Shown here one piece after another: positions 33,510 to 42,113 of a stretch of DNA of 50,478 nt (its first letter is position 1; each line of letters opens with the position of its first letter). Below the pieces are notes generated by a model. That model made no database searches and was not told the origin of the DNA. It was given only the letters and a program-made list of their open reading frames with translations. The position numbers and the translations under genes are program-made. The DNA is from a virus. Location of the stretch: positions 1 through 50,478 of IMG/VR virus record IMGVR_UViG_3300013093_002068; one strand, given 5' to 3'.

Positions 33510-34392
33510 GGTAACCAGTCGTTGGCCGCATCAGGATTCTATTAAGGTAGAATGGAACTTAGGTAAAAGATGCAACTACGACTGTAGTTATTGTCCAGCT
33601 AGCATACACGACAACTCAAGCCCGCATACTGATATAGAAATACTTAAAGGTGCTGTGGATAATCTAGTACTACTAGGTAAACCTATCCGTTTAAGTTTTA
33701 CAGGTGGAGAGCCTACTGTACATCCTAAGTTCAAAGAACTTATCCAATACTGTAAACATGTAGGAGTTAGTTGGATCAGTGTAACAACTAACGGAACATT
33801 ACCTTATGAATTTTATCAAAGCCTTAATGTTGATCAATATGTGTTTAGTCTACATTTAGAATACGATTGGCAACGAGTTTATAGCACGTTAAGTAAATTA
33901 AAAGAAGATTCTAAAGTAAGATTGATTGCACAGATTATGTGCCATCACGATCATATGCCATCTGCATATACATTGTTTGCTAGATGCTTAACTGATCAGA
34001 TATCTTGTACACTAAGACGAATAAGATGGACTGAAGGTGATCACGATCTATTTGACGATATGCGATATCATCCAGATGATTTAAAATGGATTAAGAAACA
34101 AGAATCTACAGTACAAGGTAATACTGTCATAGATGATACAACAATAATACATGCTAATGATGTAATCAAACTACATCTTAACAAATACAAAGGTTGGACT
34201 TGCAACGCAGGTATAGAAAGCCTAATGATAAATTGGGACGGAGACGTACACAGGGCAACTTGTAGAGTTGGAGGAAGCCTTGGTAACATTTACGAAGGCA
34301 CATTTGTCGTACCTAGCGAACCAGTAGTTTGCGATCGTAATTTCTGTACCTGCGCGGCAGACATTCCATTAACTAAACATGCAAATCAATAA
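33502..34392 (+). CDS. Radical-SAM enzyme with C-terminal SPASM-like cysteines
   Basis: 296 residues. The triad sits near the N terminus: CNYDCSYC (C24, C28, C31), then SFTGGEPTVHPKF and TTNGT. The C terminus has WTCNAGIESLMINWDGDVHR, then CRVGG and CDRNFCTCAAD, a SPASM-like auxiliary-cluster region. This is a different subtype from the twitch-type gene just upstream and is related to the genes at 40223 and 41187. Two adjacent radical-SAM genes of different type suggest consecutive reactions. It overlaps both neighbours by a few nt. Confidence 0.85.
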   Translation: MFKVTSRWPHQDSIKVEWNLGKRCNYDCSYCPASIHDNSSPHTDIEILKGAVDNLVLLGKPIRLSFTGGEPTVHPKFKELIQYCKHVGVSWISVTTNGTLPYEFYQSLNVDQYVFSLHLEYDWQRVYSTLSKLKEDSKVRLIAQIMCHHDHMPSAYTLFARCLTDQISCTLRRIRWTEGDHDLFDDMRYHPDDLKWIKKQESTVQGNTVIDDTTIIHANDVIKLHLNKYKGWTCNAGIESLMINWDGDVHRATCRVGGSLGNIYEGTFVVPSEPVVCDRNFCTCAADIPLTKHANQ

Positions 34393-34966
34393 GTTTCCTA
34401 TACTGATCTACGCAAACTATAGAACAGGTAGTTCTCCTTTATTGTCTGCACTTGCAATCAAGTACGGATTAGAAAGATATTCGGAACCGCACTACGATAT
34501 AGATAAGTTATCAAAACTAAAACAAGATTGGCAAACATCAAATTATGTTGTAAAGTTTATGCCAGATCAAATTGCCGACTATCCTATATATCAAAAGATA
34601 CTAGCTAGCGATTGTTATAAGATTAGACTGACTAGAGAAAATAAGATAGATCAGATTGCTAGTTTTTATATCGCATCATACACAGATAGATGGCATACTG
34701 ATCCAGATGTTGTTGTAGAGGATTATGAAGTAGATATTGATACAGCTATATTAGATAACGCAGTTCGTACTATTCGTTATAACGATAAGTTATTAGCAGA
34801 ATCTACAGTGAAGTTTGATTTAGATACAACATACGAACAGCTTGGATACTTTGAAGAACTAGGCCCTAAAACACATCAGCCTACAAACTTAGACGAATTA
34901 CGCAGGGCAATTCTTAATCACATCAGAGATGTTAACGCCCAATTCCAATTCAACTTGTTCCTTTAA
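34379..34966 (+). CDS. Sulfotransferase-like protein
   Basis: 195 residues. ILIYANYRTGSSPLLSALA near the N terminus is the PAPS-binding P-loop-like motif of sulfotransferases (YxRTGSS), and CYKIRLTRENKIDQIASFYIA is the later 3'-phosphate-binding segment with Arg and Ser. It is shorter than typical 250-300-residue enzymes, as are many phage members. It would move sulfate from PAPS to a hydroxyl group on a sugar or small molecule. Last gene of the rightward operon. The 3' end overlaps a small convergent gene by 69 nt. Confidence 0.7.
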   Translation: MQINKFPILIYANYRTGSSPLLSALAIKYGLERYSEPHYDIDKLSKLKQDWQTSNYVVKFMPDQIADYPIYQKILASDCYKIRLTRENKIDQIASFYIASYTDRWHTDPDVVVEDYEVDIDTAILDNAVRTIRYNDKLLAESTVKFDLDTTYEQLGYFEELGPKTHQPTNLDELRRAILNHIRDVNAQFQFNLFL

Positions 34967-35071
34967 TTTAGGCGACTCGTTTATCTTAAGCAATAGTTTA
35001 TACATAACAACATTCTGCTGTTGTATTTCCATAAACTTTTCAATATAAAATGTATCTGTAATCGGTGTCAT
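34898..35071 (-). CDS. Small hypothetical protein (57 residues)
   Basis: Begins MTPITDTFYIEKFMEIQQQ and is helical with a hydrophobic stretch (NVVMYKLLLKI), ending VIKNCPA. The ATG lies 3 nt after the stop of the oxygenase-like gene upstream in the same leftward operon. It would be the operon's last gene, and 69 nt overlap the end of the convergent sulfotransferase gene. Function unknown. Support comes from tight spacing and regular composition only. Confidence 0.45.
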   Translation of the reverse strand: MTPITDTFYIEKFMEIQQQNVVMYKLLLKINESPKLKEQVELELGVNISDVIKNCPA

Positions 35072-35074
35072 AAT

Positions 35075-35590
35075 TTACCAAATGTTAAAAAGATATTTAG
35101 GAGTAAGTCCTGCATTCATTCCTGCATGCCAAGACTTTCTACTATTCCACTCGTAAGTAGATCCCTGCGGCTGATTGTATAAACATTTATCATCTACTAC
35201 TAATACATGTCCATGTACAGGTTTACCAATATGACAATGGAACCTACGGAACTCTCCTAGCTCTGCTTCATTATCATTTACATCCCAATGCCAGGGTGCC
35301 ATCTTACCTGGACGTATTCTACTGATCCAACAGGTATTATAATTGTCTATGCCCACATAGTCCATAAACTGTTCTGCGATAGATATATCAAAAGCATCAC
35401 CAGATATAAACATATCCCATTCAGCATTGGCTCCAAACTTAGCACGTTGCCATATATCTGTTACTTCGCTTAGTCCGGGAATAGGATCTCCTAACTTGTG
35501 GCTAGGTCCAATGTATGTAGGTGTTTGATGTTCTAGTGATTTGATTACACTATCCCAATCTATTATATCGCATATACCTAAGTATTTCAT
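35075..35590 (-). CDS. Double-stranded β-helix 2OG-Fe(II)-like protein
   Basis: 171 residues. Family start KYLGICDIIDWDSVIKSLE, then RIRPGKMAPWHWDVND (HxD), HGHVLVVDD, GSTYEWNSRKSWHAGMNAG (distal His) and LTPKYLFNIW. It is adjacent and clearly paralogous to the next gene upstream, with ATGA coupling. The core follows the family closely, so it is expected to bind Fe(II). The tandem pair suggests two related hydroxylations or a heteromer. Confidence 0.7.
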   Translation of the reverse strand: MKYLGICDIIDWDSVIKSLEHQTPTYIGPSHKLGDPIPGLSEVTDIWQRAKFGANAEWDMFISGDAFDISIAEQFMDYVGIDNYNTCWISRIRPGKMAPWHWDVNDNEAELGEFRRFHCHIGKPVHGHVLVVDDKCLYNQPQGSTYEWNSRKSWHAGMNAGLTPKYLFNIW

Positions 35591-36162
35591 TTTTTATATC
35601 CTAAGAAATGAAAATAGTATTGTGGGCTGTCGCTACCGTTAACAGCACTATGGAAATCTTTATAATGATTCCATTCGTAGATATCGCCTTGTGTGTTTAA
35701 TGTAAGTGCTTCAGTATCGAACATTAGTACGCTAGCGGGTTTAGGTACATCCATACAACATACATATCGATATAGCATACCGTACTCAGCTAACCATTCT
35801 TCTTCTTTATCTTCTACGTCCCAATGATAAGGAATAGTAACTCCTGGATATACTTCACTAACAAACACACGCAACGGTTCTGCACCTATTAGTTTAGCAA
35901 ACGTATCTTGTACACTGATATCAAAATGTTCTCCAGGATAGTAATCATACCATTCTATCTGATTTAGGTCGTATCCTGCTTGTTGCCATGTGCCTATTAC
36001 TTTTCTATATGAATCTAATAATCCGCGATTGCCTACAGCTTCTGCTTCGCTTCTATCTACAACAGAACTAACTGTATTCTTATCACCCGTAGTGCTTGAT
36101 TGGCATAACTCAATTACGTTATTCCAATTGATAAGATTATCTGTGTTTGCTATAAACTTCAT
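35587..36162 (-). CDS. Double-stranded β-helix 2OG-Fe(II)-like protein, tandem paralogue
   Basis: 191 residues. FIANTDNLINWNNVIELC, VYPGVTIPYHWDVED (HxD), ASVLMFDTEAL, GDIYEWNHYKDFHSAVNG (distal His) and YYFHFLGYKK. A segment of about 35 residues after the signature, with GTWQQAGYDLNQIEWYDYYP and GEHFDISVQDTF, matches the same region in the gene at 19973-20611, so these two are the closest pair. Overlaps the kinase-like gene upstream by 4 nt. Confidence 0.7.
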   Translation of the reverse strand: MKFIANTDNLINWNNVIELCQSSTTGDKNTVSSVVDRSEAEAVGNRGLLDSYRKVIGTWQQAGYDLNQIEWYDYYPGEHFDISVQDTFAKLIGAEPLRVFVSEVYPGVTIPYHWDVEDKEEEWLAEYGMLYRYVCCMDVPKPASVLMFDTEALTLNTQGDIYEWNHYKDFHSAVNGSDSPQYYFHFLGYKK

Positions 36163-36848
36163 TTGAATATCTCGTTATAGATATACATCATAGATTGGTT
36201 GCCCCAAGTAACATGTTCGCTCATAGAACGCTTAAACATTGTTTCTAGATTATACTTGTTATCTATTAGTGCGCCTGTTTCAGCTAAACGGAACTTAGCT
36301 GTTTCATGTACTATGCCATCCATGTACTTTGCATCAACTAAAGGATTAGTTACAGGAATACATCCATACCAATCAATCGCTTTAATCTGTCCATCTTCTA
36401 TGTAATGACAGTGAGGATACATTGTTAATTTATAAGTTCCTTCGTTATGCAGGTCAACAAAGATATGCTTAATTTGCTCTCGCCATGTAGGACAGTAATC
36501 ATCTAGGTTACGACCAGAATATATAATTTCATTACAGGTCTCACCTTGCCATCTAAAGAATATTCTACGCTTATCGTGATCAACGTCTATTACCTTAGGC
36601 ATATACTCTTTGTCTTGGTACTTAAGAATATGATATAATTCATTTTCCCAAAACCAATCAACAACTTCTTGTGTATACTTTTCTCTAACAGGATCTTCGT
36701 GTCGTTGATATTTGTTAGCCCAATCGTAGTTTGCACAGAATACTGTACGTTCTGGATTGATTAAAGGTTCGTAGGTTTGCTGTGCCATACAACGTGTATG
36801 ATCCTCGCTATCTATTTTCCAGAAAGGTGTCCAGTTATCTAATATCAT
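36159..36848 (-). CDS. Kinase-fold-like protein with altered catalytic residues
   Basis: 229 residues, paralogue of the gene at 26288-26980. Order: YTQEVVDWFWENELYHIL, MPKVIDVDHDKRRIFFRW, WREQIKHIFVDLHNEGTYK, then LTMYPHCHYIEDGQIKAIDW. The last part corresponds to a kinase catalytic loop and DFG region in which the HRD Asp reads T, while an Asp remains in AIDWYG. It may be an atypical phosphotransferase or a pseudokinase. It lies between an oxygenase-like gene and a prolyl-hydroxylase fusion in one operon. Confidence 0.5.
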   Translation of the reverse strand: MILDNWTPFWKIDSEDHTRCMAQQTYEPLINPERTVFCANYDWANKYQRHEDPVREKYTQEVVDWFWENELYHILKYQDKEYMPKVIDVDHDKRRIFFRWQGETCNEIIYSGRNLDDYCPTWREQIKHIFVDLHNEGTYKLTMYPHCHYIEDGQIKAIDWYGCIPVTNPLVDAKYMDGIVHETAKFRLAETGALIDNKYNLETMFKRSMSEHVTWGNQSMMYIYNEIFK

Positions 36849-37642
36849 TTTACTCTAGGTTGATTAGCAAAGAAACAAGCTGATATCCATTTAGTTCCTT
36901 TAGTAATCAAAGTGCTTTCGTGTATTGTTTTCCAATTGGTTGCTTCATCGTATCCTTGTTCAAAGTATAGGAATCCGCCTAGTGTAGGTTTTACATTAAC
37001 ATCTAGTTGTGGGAAGTATGTATCGCCACCTTCGTAGTCTGTGTTCAGCCAAAAGATGCCTGTGCCTACTCGATCTCCGCCGTTCTTATAATAAGGTATG
37101 AGTGTAGGATCATAAGGATAGTCGTGATGTAGATCTAAGTATTGCCCTACTTCATAATTGTAGATATCAATAGCTTCTATATGACTATATGGCAAACGTA
37201 TTGTATTGTGTATTAGATCTGCAAGATAGTTTACATGGACGGGCAACATGCCATTACTGATTCCACGTTGCTCAACTAGTTCAGTTACTTGTCCGCTTGC
37301 TTGCTCACGGCTAACATATCCCGAGTTAGGATTCATACCTGCTTGATTGTAATAGTTCACAAGAGACTTACAGTATTCAGGAGGAATAACATTTTCAAAT
37401 ACACTGATACGAGGTACTTCGCATAGTACTGTTTCTTTAACAGGAATGATCTTTACATTTCTAGCAATACGTGTGCCCATGCTATCAGTGTCTGTATAGA
37501 AAGATACGAATTGATGTTCGCACAGATATTGTGCATCAACTATATCCTCAGCAGACACATACACAGAATAGCCACTGACAAGCGCATTAATGACTCCTTG
37601 TGCTTTGCTATCGTTGTACCATTTAACTGTGCCGTATTCCAT
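36845..37642 (-). CDS. Fusion: cold-shock-like domain plus prolyl-4-hydroxylase-type dioxygenase
   Basis: 265 residues. Residues 1-66 follow the cold-shock plan (MEYGTVKWYNDSKAQGVI, YSVYVSAEDI, FVSFYTDTD, TRIARNVKII), but the aromatic RNP1/RNP2 residues that stack on RNA are mostly lost. Residues 75-262 form a prolyl-4-hydroxylase catalytic domain: HHD at 172-174, IFWLNTDYEGGDTYFP, distal H241 and K251 for 2-oxoglutarate (HESTLITKGTKW). P4H-type enzymes hydroxylate proline or other residues. The added OB-like domain could guide it to RNA, ribosomes or a nascent chain, which is inference. All catalytic ligands are present. Confidence 0.78.
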   Translation of the reverse strand: MEYGTVKWYNDSKAQGVINALVSGYSVYVSAEDIVDAQYLCEHQFVSFYTDTDSMGTRIARNVKIIPVKETVLCEVPRISVFENVIPPEYCKSLVNYYNQAGMNPNSGYVSREQASGQVTELVEQRGISNGMLPVHVNYLADLIHNTIRLPYSHIEAIDIYNYEVGQYLDLHHDYPYDPTLIPYYKNGGDRVGTGIFWLNTDYEGGDTYFPQLDVNVKPTLGGFLYFEQGYDEATNWKTIHESTLITKGTKWISACFFANQPRVK

Positions 37643-37643
37643 G

Positions 37644-38735
37644 TTAACTCATAAAGGTATCTAAGTCTAAGAATTGATCTCTGCACTGACTGATCACAGG
37701 TTCTGGAAACTTGCCACAGACTCTAGCACACATAAGGATTTCGTTGTTATCAAAACTCTTATCCCACATAGTCTGCCACACTTCGCTATCAATGATATCT
37801 TTCATATCATGCTTGTTAAGATCTAATCCGTCTAGTCCACCAAAGGCTTCTAGTTTCTTTAACAGACCGCCTGTGCTTTCTTGCATAAAGTTCCACACTA
37901 GTCTATCTGGAGTTGAATACTGATAAGGAACACTACCTAAGAAACAACAAGGATATAAGTGTCCTTGTGCATCTACATATACGCTAGGCCATTGTTCTAC
38001 TTCACACTTAACTGTTGCTTTAGAAAATACTTCTTTGTAGTTCTCTACAGTTTTGCGATCAATAAACACTAACTTCTGTTCATTAGGCTGTTCTAACTTG
38101 TGTGTAACATTACCTAGTTTATCATATACTTCAAAGTATGGATTACCAATAAAGCGACTTGTTTGCTTTTCTTGGAAGCTGTCAAACCCTAAGTCTTTAC
38201 TCATTTGACGACATGCTTCTAACTGATGTTCGTTGTGTCTAAATGTAATAAAGTTCCAACGAGCTTTACCACCTGCACCTATAAATGCTTTTGCATTTTC
38301 TATAATCTTTTTCCAGTTAGTACCAACACGATACAAACTGTGTGTATCTTCTAAGCCGTCAATACCAAATAGCACTAGATGATTCTTAGGTAATGCTTGT
38401 GCTAGATCAATCCACCATTGCTTTGTTCTAGCACTACCATTTGTATGCACATGAATATCAATGTTTGGATTATGTTCTGCTGTATGTCTAATCATGTCAA
38501 TCAAATCATTGTTCATGATAGGATCGCCAAAGTTACCACACATAGATATAGATACTAATTGCTTTAGTAGTTCAGGCGGTAGTATCTTTTTATAAAAGTC
38601 TAGACTGAGATTCTTTTCTGGTAAGTTAGGATTGGGTAACCCGCCGTGGTTATTCCTTGCACACATAGGGCAACTGGCTTGACATAGAGAAGATATCTCT
38701 AAGTGTACTTGTTGTAGTTCGTTATACTTGTACAT
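37644..38735 (-). CDS. Radical-SAM enzyme with SPASM-like C-terminal cysteines
   Basis: 363 residues. CQASCPMC (C18, C22, C25) lies very near the N terminus, followed by SMCGNFGDPIMN in the place of GGEP and VHTNGS. The C terminus has CEVEQWPSVYVDAQGHLYPC followed by C, then CARVCG. The CxxxCPMCAR form and NFGDP are typical of a group of phage and bacterial radical-SAM/SPASM proteins. One base separates it from the downstream fusion gene, and it overlaps the upstream epimerase gene by 14 nt. Substrate unknown. Confidence 0.85.
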   Translation of the reverse strand: MYKYNELQQVHLEISSLCQASCPMCARNNHGGLPNPNLPEKNLSLDFYKKILPPELLKQLVSISMCGNFGDPIMNNDLIDMIRHTAEHNPNIDIHVHTNGSARTKQWWIDLAQALPKNHLVLFGIDGLEDTHSLYRVGTNWKKIIENAKAFIGAGGKARWNFITFRHNEHQLEACRQMSKDLGFDSFQEKQTSRFIGNPYFEVYDKLGNVTHKLEQPNEQKLVFIDRKTVENYKEVFSKATVKCEVEQWPSVYVDAQGHLYPCCFLGSVPYQYSTPDRLVWNFMQESTGGLLKKLEAFGGLDGLDLNKHDMKDIIDSEVWQTMWDKSFDNNEILMCARVCGKFPEPVISQCRDQFLDLDTFMS

Positions 38736-39645
38736 TCAGTTTTTGTTTCCAAATTTCTATAGTTCTATCTAAGCCATCGCTTAATGATACTTTTGGTTCC
38801 CAACCTAATGTTTGTGTAATTAGATTGTGATTGCTGTTTAGCCAATATATCTCCCCTTGACGCTTAGGTTTCATATCCCAACGGATCTCTCCATCCCATC
38901 CTAGCTTACGAGCGATAAGGTTAGCATAGTCGCGTATCTTAATTGGATTGTTAGGACCTATCGTGAATATCTTACCTTGCACTTTGTCTGGATTACTAAT
39001 CACAGCCATCCACGCATCAAGCAGGTCATCAATGTAGATAAAGTTACGATATGGTTCTGCATATCCTAAACGTATCTCACGAGAGTTAGTCAGCATCTGC
39101 CAGATGATCTGTTCTGTTACAAAGAACTCATTGTCTTTACGTCCATACGAATTAGTTTGTCTAATAGCGGCAAATGGAAAGTCGCAGGTACGGTGCATGT
39201 ATTCTAAGTATTTCTCTACACCAAACTTAGCAACAGAGTAAGGAGCATTAGGATAAGGAACTGTGTTTTCATCAAACGCTACAAACTCATTTGGTATTCC
39301 GTTTTGTTCTACTTCATCACTGATTGGTTGCCAACCGTATACTTCCATCGTGCTAGCAAACACAAAGTTTTTAAAGTTAGGAATACGTGCAGCCGTTTCA
39401 ATTAGGTTAACAGATCCTACATAGTTTACTTCACTAAAAGTTAATTGTTCATAGAAGCTTTTTTCAACTTCTGTACGTGCAGCCAAATGTACTATGATGT
39501 CCGGAGCAAATGCTAAAACTTCTTGAGTCACAGACTTGTGATCAGTTAAGTCGCTAACCAAATGATGTACTTCGTGTTCTTGTTCAATTAACGGACCTAA
39601 ATGCGATCCTATGAAGCCCGAGCTTCCTGTCATTAATATTTTCAT
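38722..39645 (-). CDS. NAD-dependent sugar epimerase/dehydratase (extended SDR)
   Basis: 307 residues. ILMTGSSGFIGSHLGPLI is the Rossmann loop, FAPDIIVHLAARTEVEKS the second strand, FVFASTMEVYGW the catalytic region, and YSVAKFGVEKYLEY the Tyr/Lys. RNFIYIDDLLDAW and TIGPNNPIKIRDY are the substrate-side motifs seen in NDP-sugar 4-epimerases and 4,6-dehydratases. It is longer and more complete than the epimerase at 4135-4956. Its presence in a radical-SAM operon suggests that a nucleotide sugar is one pathway input. Confidence 0.88.
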   Translation of the reverse strand: MKILMTGSSGFIGSHLGPLIEQEHEVHHLVSDLTDHKSVTQEVLAFAPDIIVHLAARTEVEKSFYEQLTFSEVNYVGSVNLIETAARIPNFKNFVFASTMEVYGWQPISDEVEQNGIPNEFVAFDENTVPYPNAPYSVAKFGVEKYLEYMHRTCDFPFAAIRQTNSYGRKDNEFFVTEQIIWQMLTNSREIRLGYAEPYRNFIYIDDLLDAWMAVISNPDKVQGKIFTIGPNNPIKIRDYANLIARKLGWDGEIRWDMKPKRQGEIYWLNSNHNLITQTLGWEPKVSLSDGLDRTIEIWKQKLNVQV

Positions 39646-40232
39646 TGTCGTCCTATTATCATATATCTAGTGTAGTTAGGTAACTGTAGCTCACCTGCCC
39701 ACAACGTATTAATATGACATTGTTGTTTAAATTCATCTAGGCTATTAGCGATCCTAATATGCTCTGCTATATTGTAGTTATTACTCTGTAGTACCAACAG
39801 ACTGTTGTGAGGCATTCCGCTTAACCATAAGTCATACTGATCTTGTGTAATATGTTCACAGCTGGTATTGATTACAACATCTGCATCACTTCGTATGGTA
39901 CACATGTCTGCTGTAATAGCACGGAACTTGCCTACCATTTCTTCTGCTTTGTTCATCATGTTAGCAACAGATTCACATTCTGGATCTATATCGATACTGC
40001 GTATTTTACCACAGTAGATATCTGATTGGAATAACATGCTGGCAAGAACTCCTACCCATCCGCCGTATATATCTATGCTAACAACTTTCTTAACGTGCTT
40101 ACGAAGTTCTCTGATTAACCACTCTTTACTTTGTATCTGCCCACTCCAGAACGCATCAAGAGTCCGCATAGGATCTTTGCTTTCACGGATAGCACACATC
40201 CAATAATGTAAGTGATCAGTATCTATTTGCAT
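39642..40232 (-). CDS. SAM-dependent methyltransferase-like protein (class I fold)
   Basis: 196 residues. VVSIDIYGGWVGVLASML takes the place of the glycine loop, IRSIDIDPECESVANMMN has the acidic ribose-binding position, FRAITADM the next strand, and DVVINTSCEHI the motif-IV region. This order fits a class I methyltransferase, and similar small genes recur in marine T4-type phages from memory. The glycine motif is unusual (DIYGGWVG). Overlaps neighbours on both sides (ATGA). Acceptor unknown. Confidence 0.65.
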   Translation of the reverse strand: MQIDTDHLHYWMCAIRESKDPMRTLDAFWSGQIQSKEWLIRELRKHVKKVVSIDIYGGWVGVLASMLFQSDIYCGKIRSIDIDPECESVANMMNKAEEMVGKFRAITADMCTIRSDADVVINTSCEHITQDQYDLWLSGMPHNSLLVLQSNNYNIAEHIRIANSLDEFKQQCHINTLWAGELQLPNYTRYMIIGRQ

Positions 40233-41212
40233 TTAGGTATCTTTGAGTCTGCCGAGCTAACACAGCTAGGAGTAATACACTTCTGTGGTTGTTTGAATAA
40301 ATCAAATCCATCTGTTAGTGTGCCTAGGATATCATCGTGGCAACTGTAGCCACGCTTGACTTCATTACTACGTATTATAACACTTTGGTACCCGCTATTG
40401 CAAGTCCAATCCTTAAACTGATTAAAACCAAAAGCATTAAATCGTTCTGCTTGATCTATATAGTAATTGTCTTTACCATCTGTTAATCTAATTTGGTACA
40501 CAGGCACACCTAATGATTCTTGTTGGAAATCATTTTGCATTATCTTTATTTGCTCTTCTGTATATCCACTAACAATAGCACTGGCTGTTTCATTGCTCTG
40601 CGGCTTTAGTGTTACGTTGATACCACGCTTGCGTAAACGTAAGCATCGTTCGTACAGCTCATCAAACTTCTCAGGAACCATTACTTGGTTAACTGTTACA
40701 TGAACAGTTTCGTACATCAACTGTAAACACTTGTCCCCAAACTCCTGCTCTTTAGCAAACTCATCGTGATAGCTGGCTGTGATACTACGGCGTTGTAACA
40801 TAGCTGTTGCATCACACCAACTCTTCCACCACTTGCTTCCTGGACTAAGATTAGTAGTCATATGTATACTTTGGTATGCACTACCTTTAGGGCCATCATC
40901 CAAATGTTTAATTAGTTCGAGAAAGTGTTTGTAGGCAGTAGGTTCACCGCCACTGAAGCTCCAATGAAAACGAGTAAATCCATTTTCTCTTGCTTGTCGT
41001 TTAATCTCATCTACTGTATTCATATACACAGATAAGGGCTGATGATCTAATACATCACTTCGTGCATACGGCCAGCAATAGCTACACTTGTAATTACAAA
41101 AGCGTCCTAATATCCAACTTACGTTAAACAAGTCTTGGTCCAGCATAGTCTGCTGTCCAAAGTGTGTTATTGATTGCCAAGGTATATTATTTTCTTTTTG
41201 ATACATATACAT
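40223..41212 (-). CDS. Radical-SAM enzyme with SPASM-like C-terminal cysteines
   Basis: 329 residues. CNYKCSYC (C39, C43, C46) with WSFSGGEPTAYKHF and TTNLS; C-terminal WTCNSGYQSVIIRSNEVKR, then CHDDILG and CITPSCVSS for the auxiliary site. NVTLKPQSNETASAIVSGYT and TEEQIKIMQ are shared with the neighbour at 41187 (ITPWIKSTVGCDYTEEQIKIL), showing that the pair arose by duplication. An alternative ATG lies two codons in. Likely handles a related but different substrate. Confidence 0.85.
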   Translation of the reverse strand: MYMYQKENNIPWQSITHFGQQTMLDQDLFNVSWILGRFCNYKCSYCWPYARSDVLDHQPLSVYMNTVDEIKRQARENGFTRFHWSFSGGEPTAYKHFLELIKHLDDGPKGSAYQSIHMTTNLSPGSKWWKSWCDATAMLQRRSITASYHDEFAKEQEFGDKCLQLMYETVHVTVNQVMVPEKFDELYERCLRLRKRGINVTLKPQSNETASAIVSGYTEEQIKIMQNDFQQESLGVPVYQIRLTDGKDNYYIDQAERFNAFGFNQFKDWTCNSGYQSVIIRSNEVKRGYSCHDDILGTLTDGFDLFKQPQKCITPSCVSSADSKIPKCK

Positions 41213-42113
41213 CCGTAGTACAATGACAAAATGTCTGAGGGCATGTTACAGCTTCACTAGGCCATTGTATATTGTCTATATCGAGTAAGCTACCGATTCT
41301 TAAACTACTATTACAATTTCCTGTTCTAATAATACCATTAAAATAAACAAATAAACTTTCAAGTCCTATGTTACATTGCCATCCTTGAAAATTAGTTAAT
41401 TTCTTATTAATAATATCTTGAGCATCTCCTCGCTCATCTACTGTTCCGTCTTCATAGTAGAATGTTCCACCTATGCGACTTTTAATCTTTGGACTAACTC
41501 CTTTTGTAGCTTTTTTTGATTGCAACGAAGTTAGTATTTTGATTTGTTCTTCTGTATAATCACAACCTACTGTACTTTTAATCCAAGGAGTAATACGCAC
41601 AGGCTCAACTGTTAACTGTTCGTATTCACATAATTTGTGATACATTTCGACACTTTTATCAAAGTGTCTACTGTCCATCATAACTGATATGCAAGTAGGT
41701 GTGTGCTTTGCAGAAACTAGAGCTTTGTCTATTAGTGTTGGATCTTCAAAGCTAGGATGATAGCTGAATACAATGTAACTCATATACTGTGCTATGTCAT
41801 CAAAGTATCTAACACTTCTTGCACCATTAGTGGTCATTCCAACAGCATGTCCGTTATCAAAGAACAGTTTAACTAAATCACGGAACCAGGGGCTTACTGT
41901 GGGCTCGCCACCGCTTATCGCTACATTTATACGAGGGTACTTGGTTAACAGTAATTTAATAAATTGTTCGGCATGACTCCATTCGTAATGATGATTAGTT
42001 CCATTATGTGTTATAGGCGGACAATAGCTACATTTGTTTGTACAAATATTATTGATAATCCATGTTAAATATAACACAGGTTCAAGTTGTTTAATCTCTA
42101 TCAGTTGTTTCAT
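41187..42113 (-). CDS. Radical-SAM enzyme with SPASM-like C-terminal cysteines, paralogue
   Basis: 308 residues. CTNKCSYC (C24, C28, C31), VAISGGEPTVSPWF and TTNGA; C-terminal WQCNIGLESLFVYFNGIIR, then CNSS and CPQTFCHCTTD. The C-terminal ending is almost the same as that of the gene at 33502-34392 (CDRNFCTCAAD), so the radical-SAM genes in the two operons share ancestry. It overlaps both neighbours: 4 nt upstream, 26 nt downstream. Confidence 0.86.
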   Translation of the reverse strand: MKQLIEIKQLEPVLYLTWIINNICTNKCSYCPPITHNGTNHHYEWSHAEQFIKLLLTKYPRINVAISGGEPTVSPWFRDLVKLFFDNGHAVGMTTNGARSVRYFDDIAQYMSYIVFSYHPSFEDPTLIDKALVSAKHTPTCISVMMDSRHFDKSVEMYHKLCEYEQLTVEPVRITPWIKSTVGCDYTEEQIKILTSLQSKKATKGVSPKIKSRIGGTFYYEDGTVDERGDAQDIINKKLTNFQGWQCNIGLESLFVYFNGIIRTGNCNSSLRIGSLLDIDNIQWPSEAVTCPQTFCHCTTDVYVSKRK

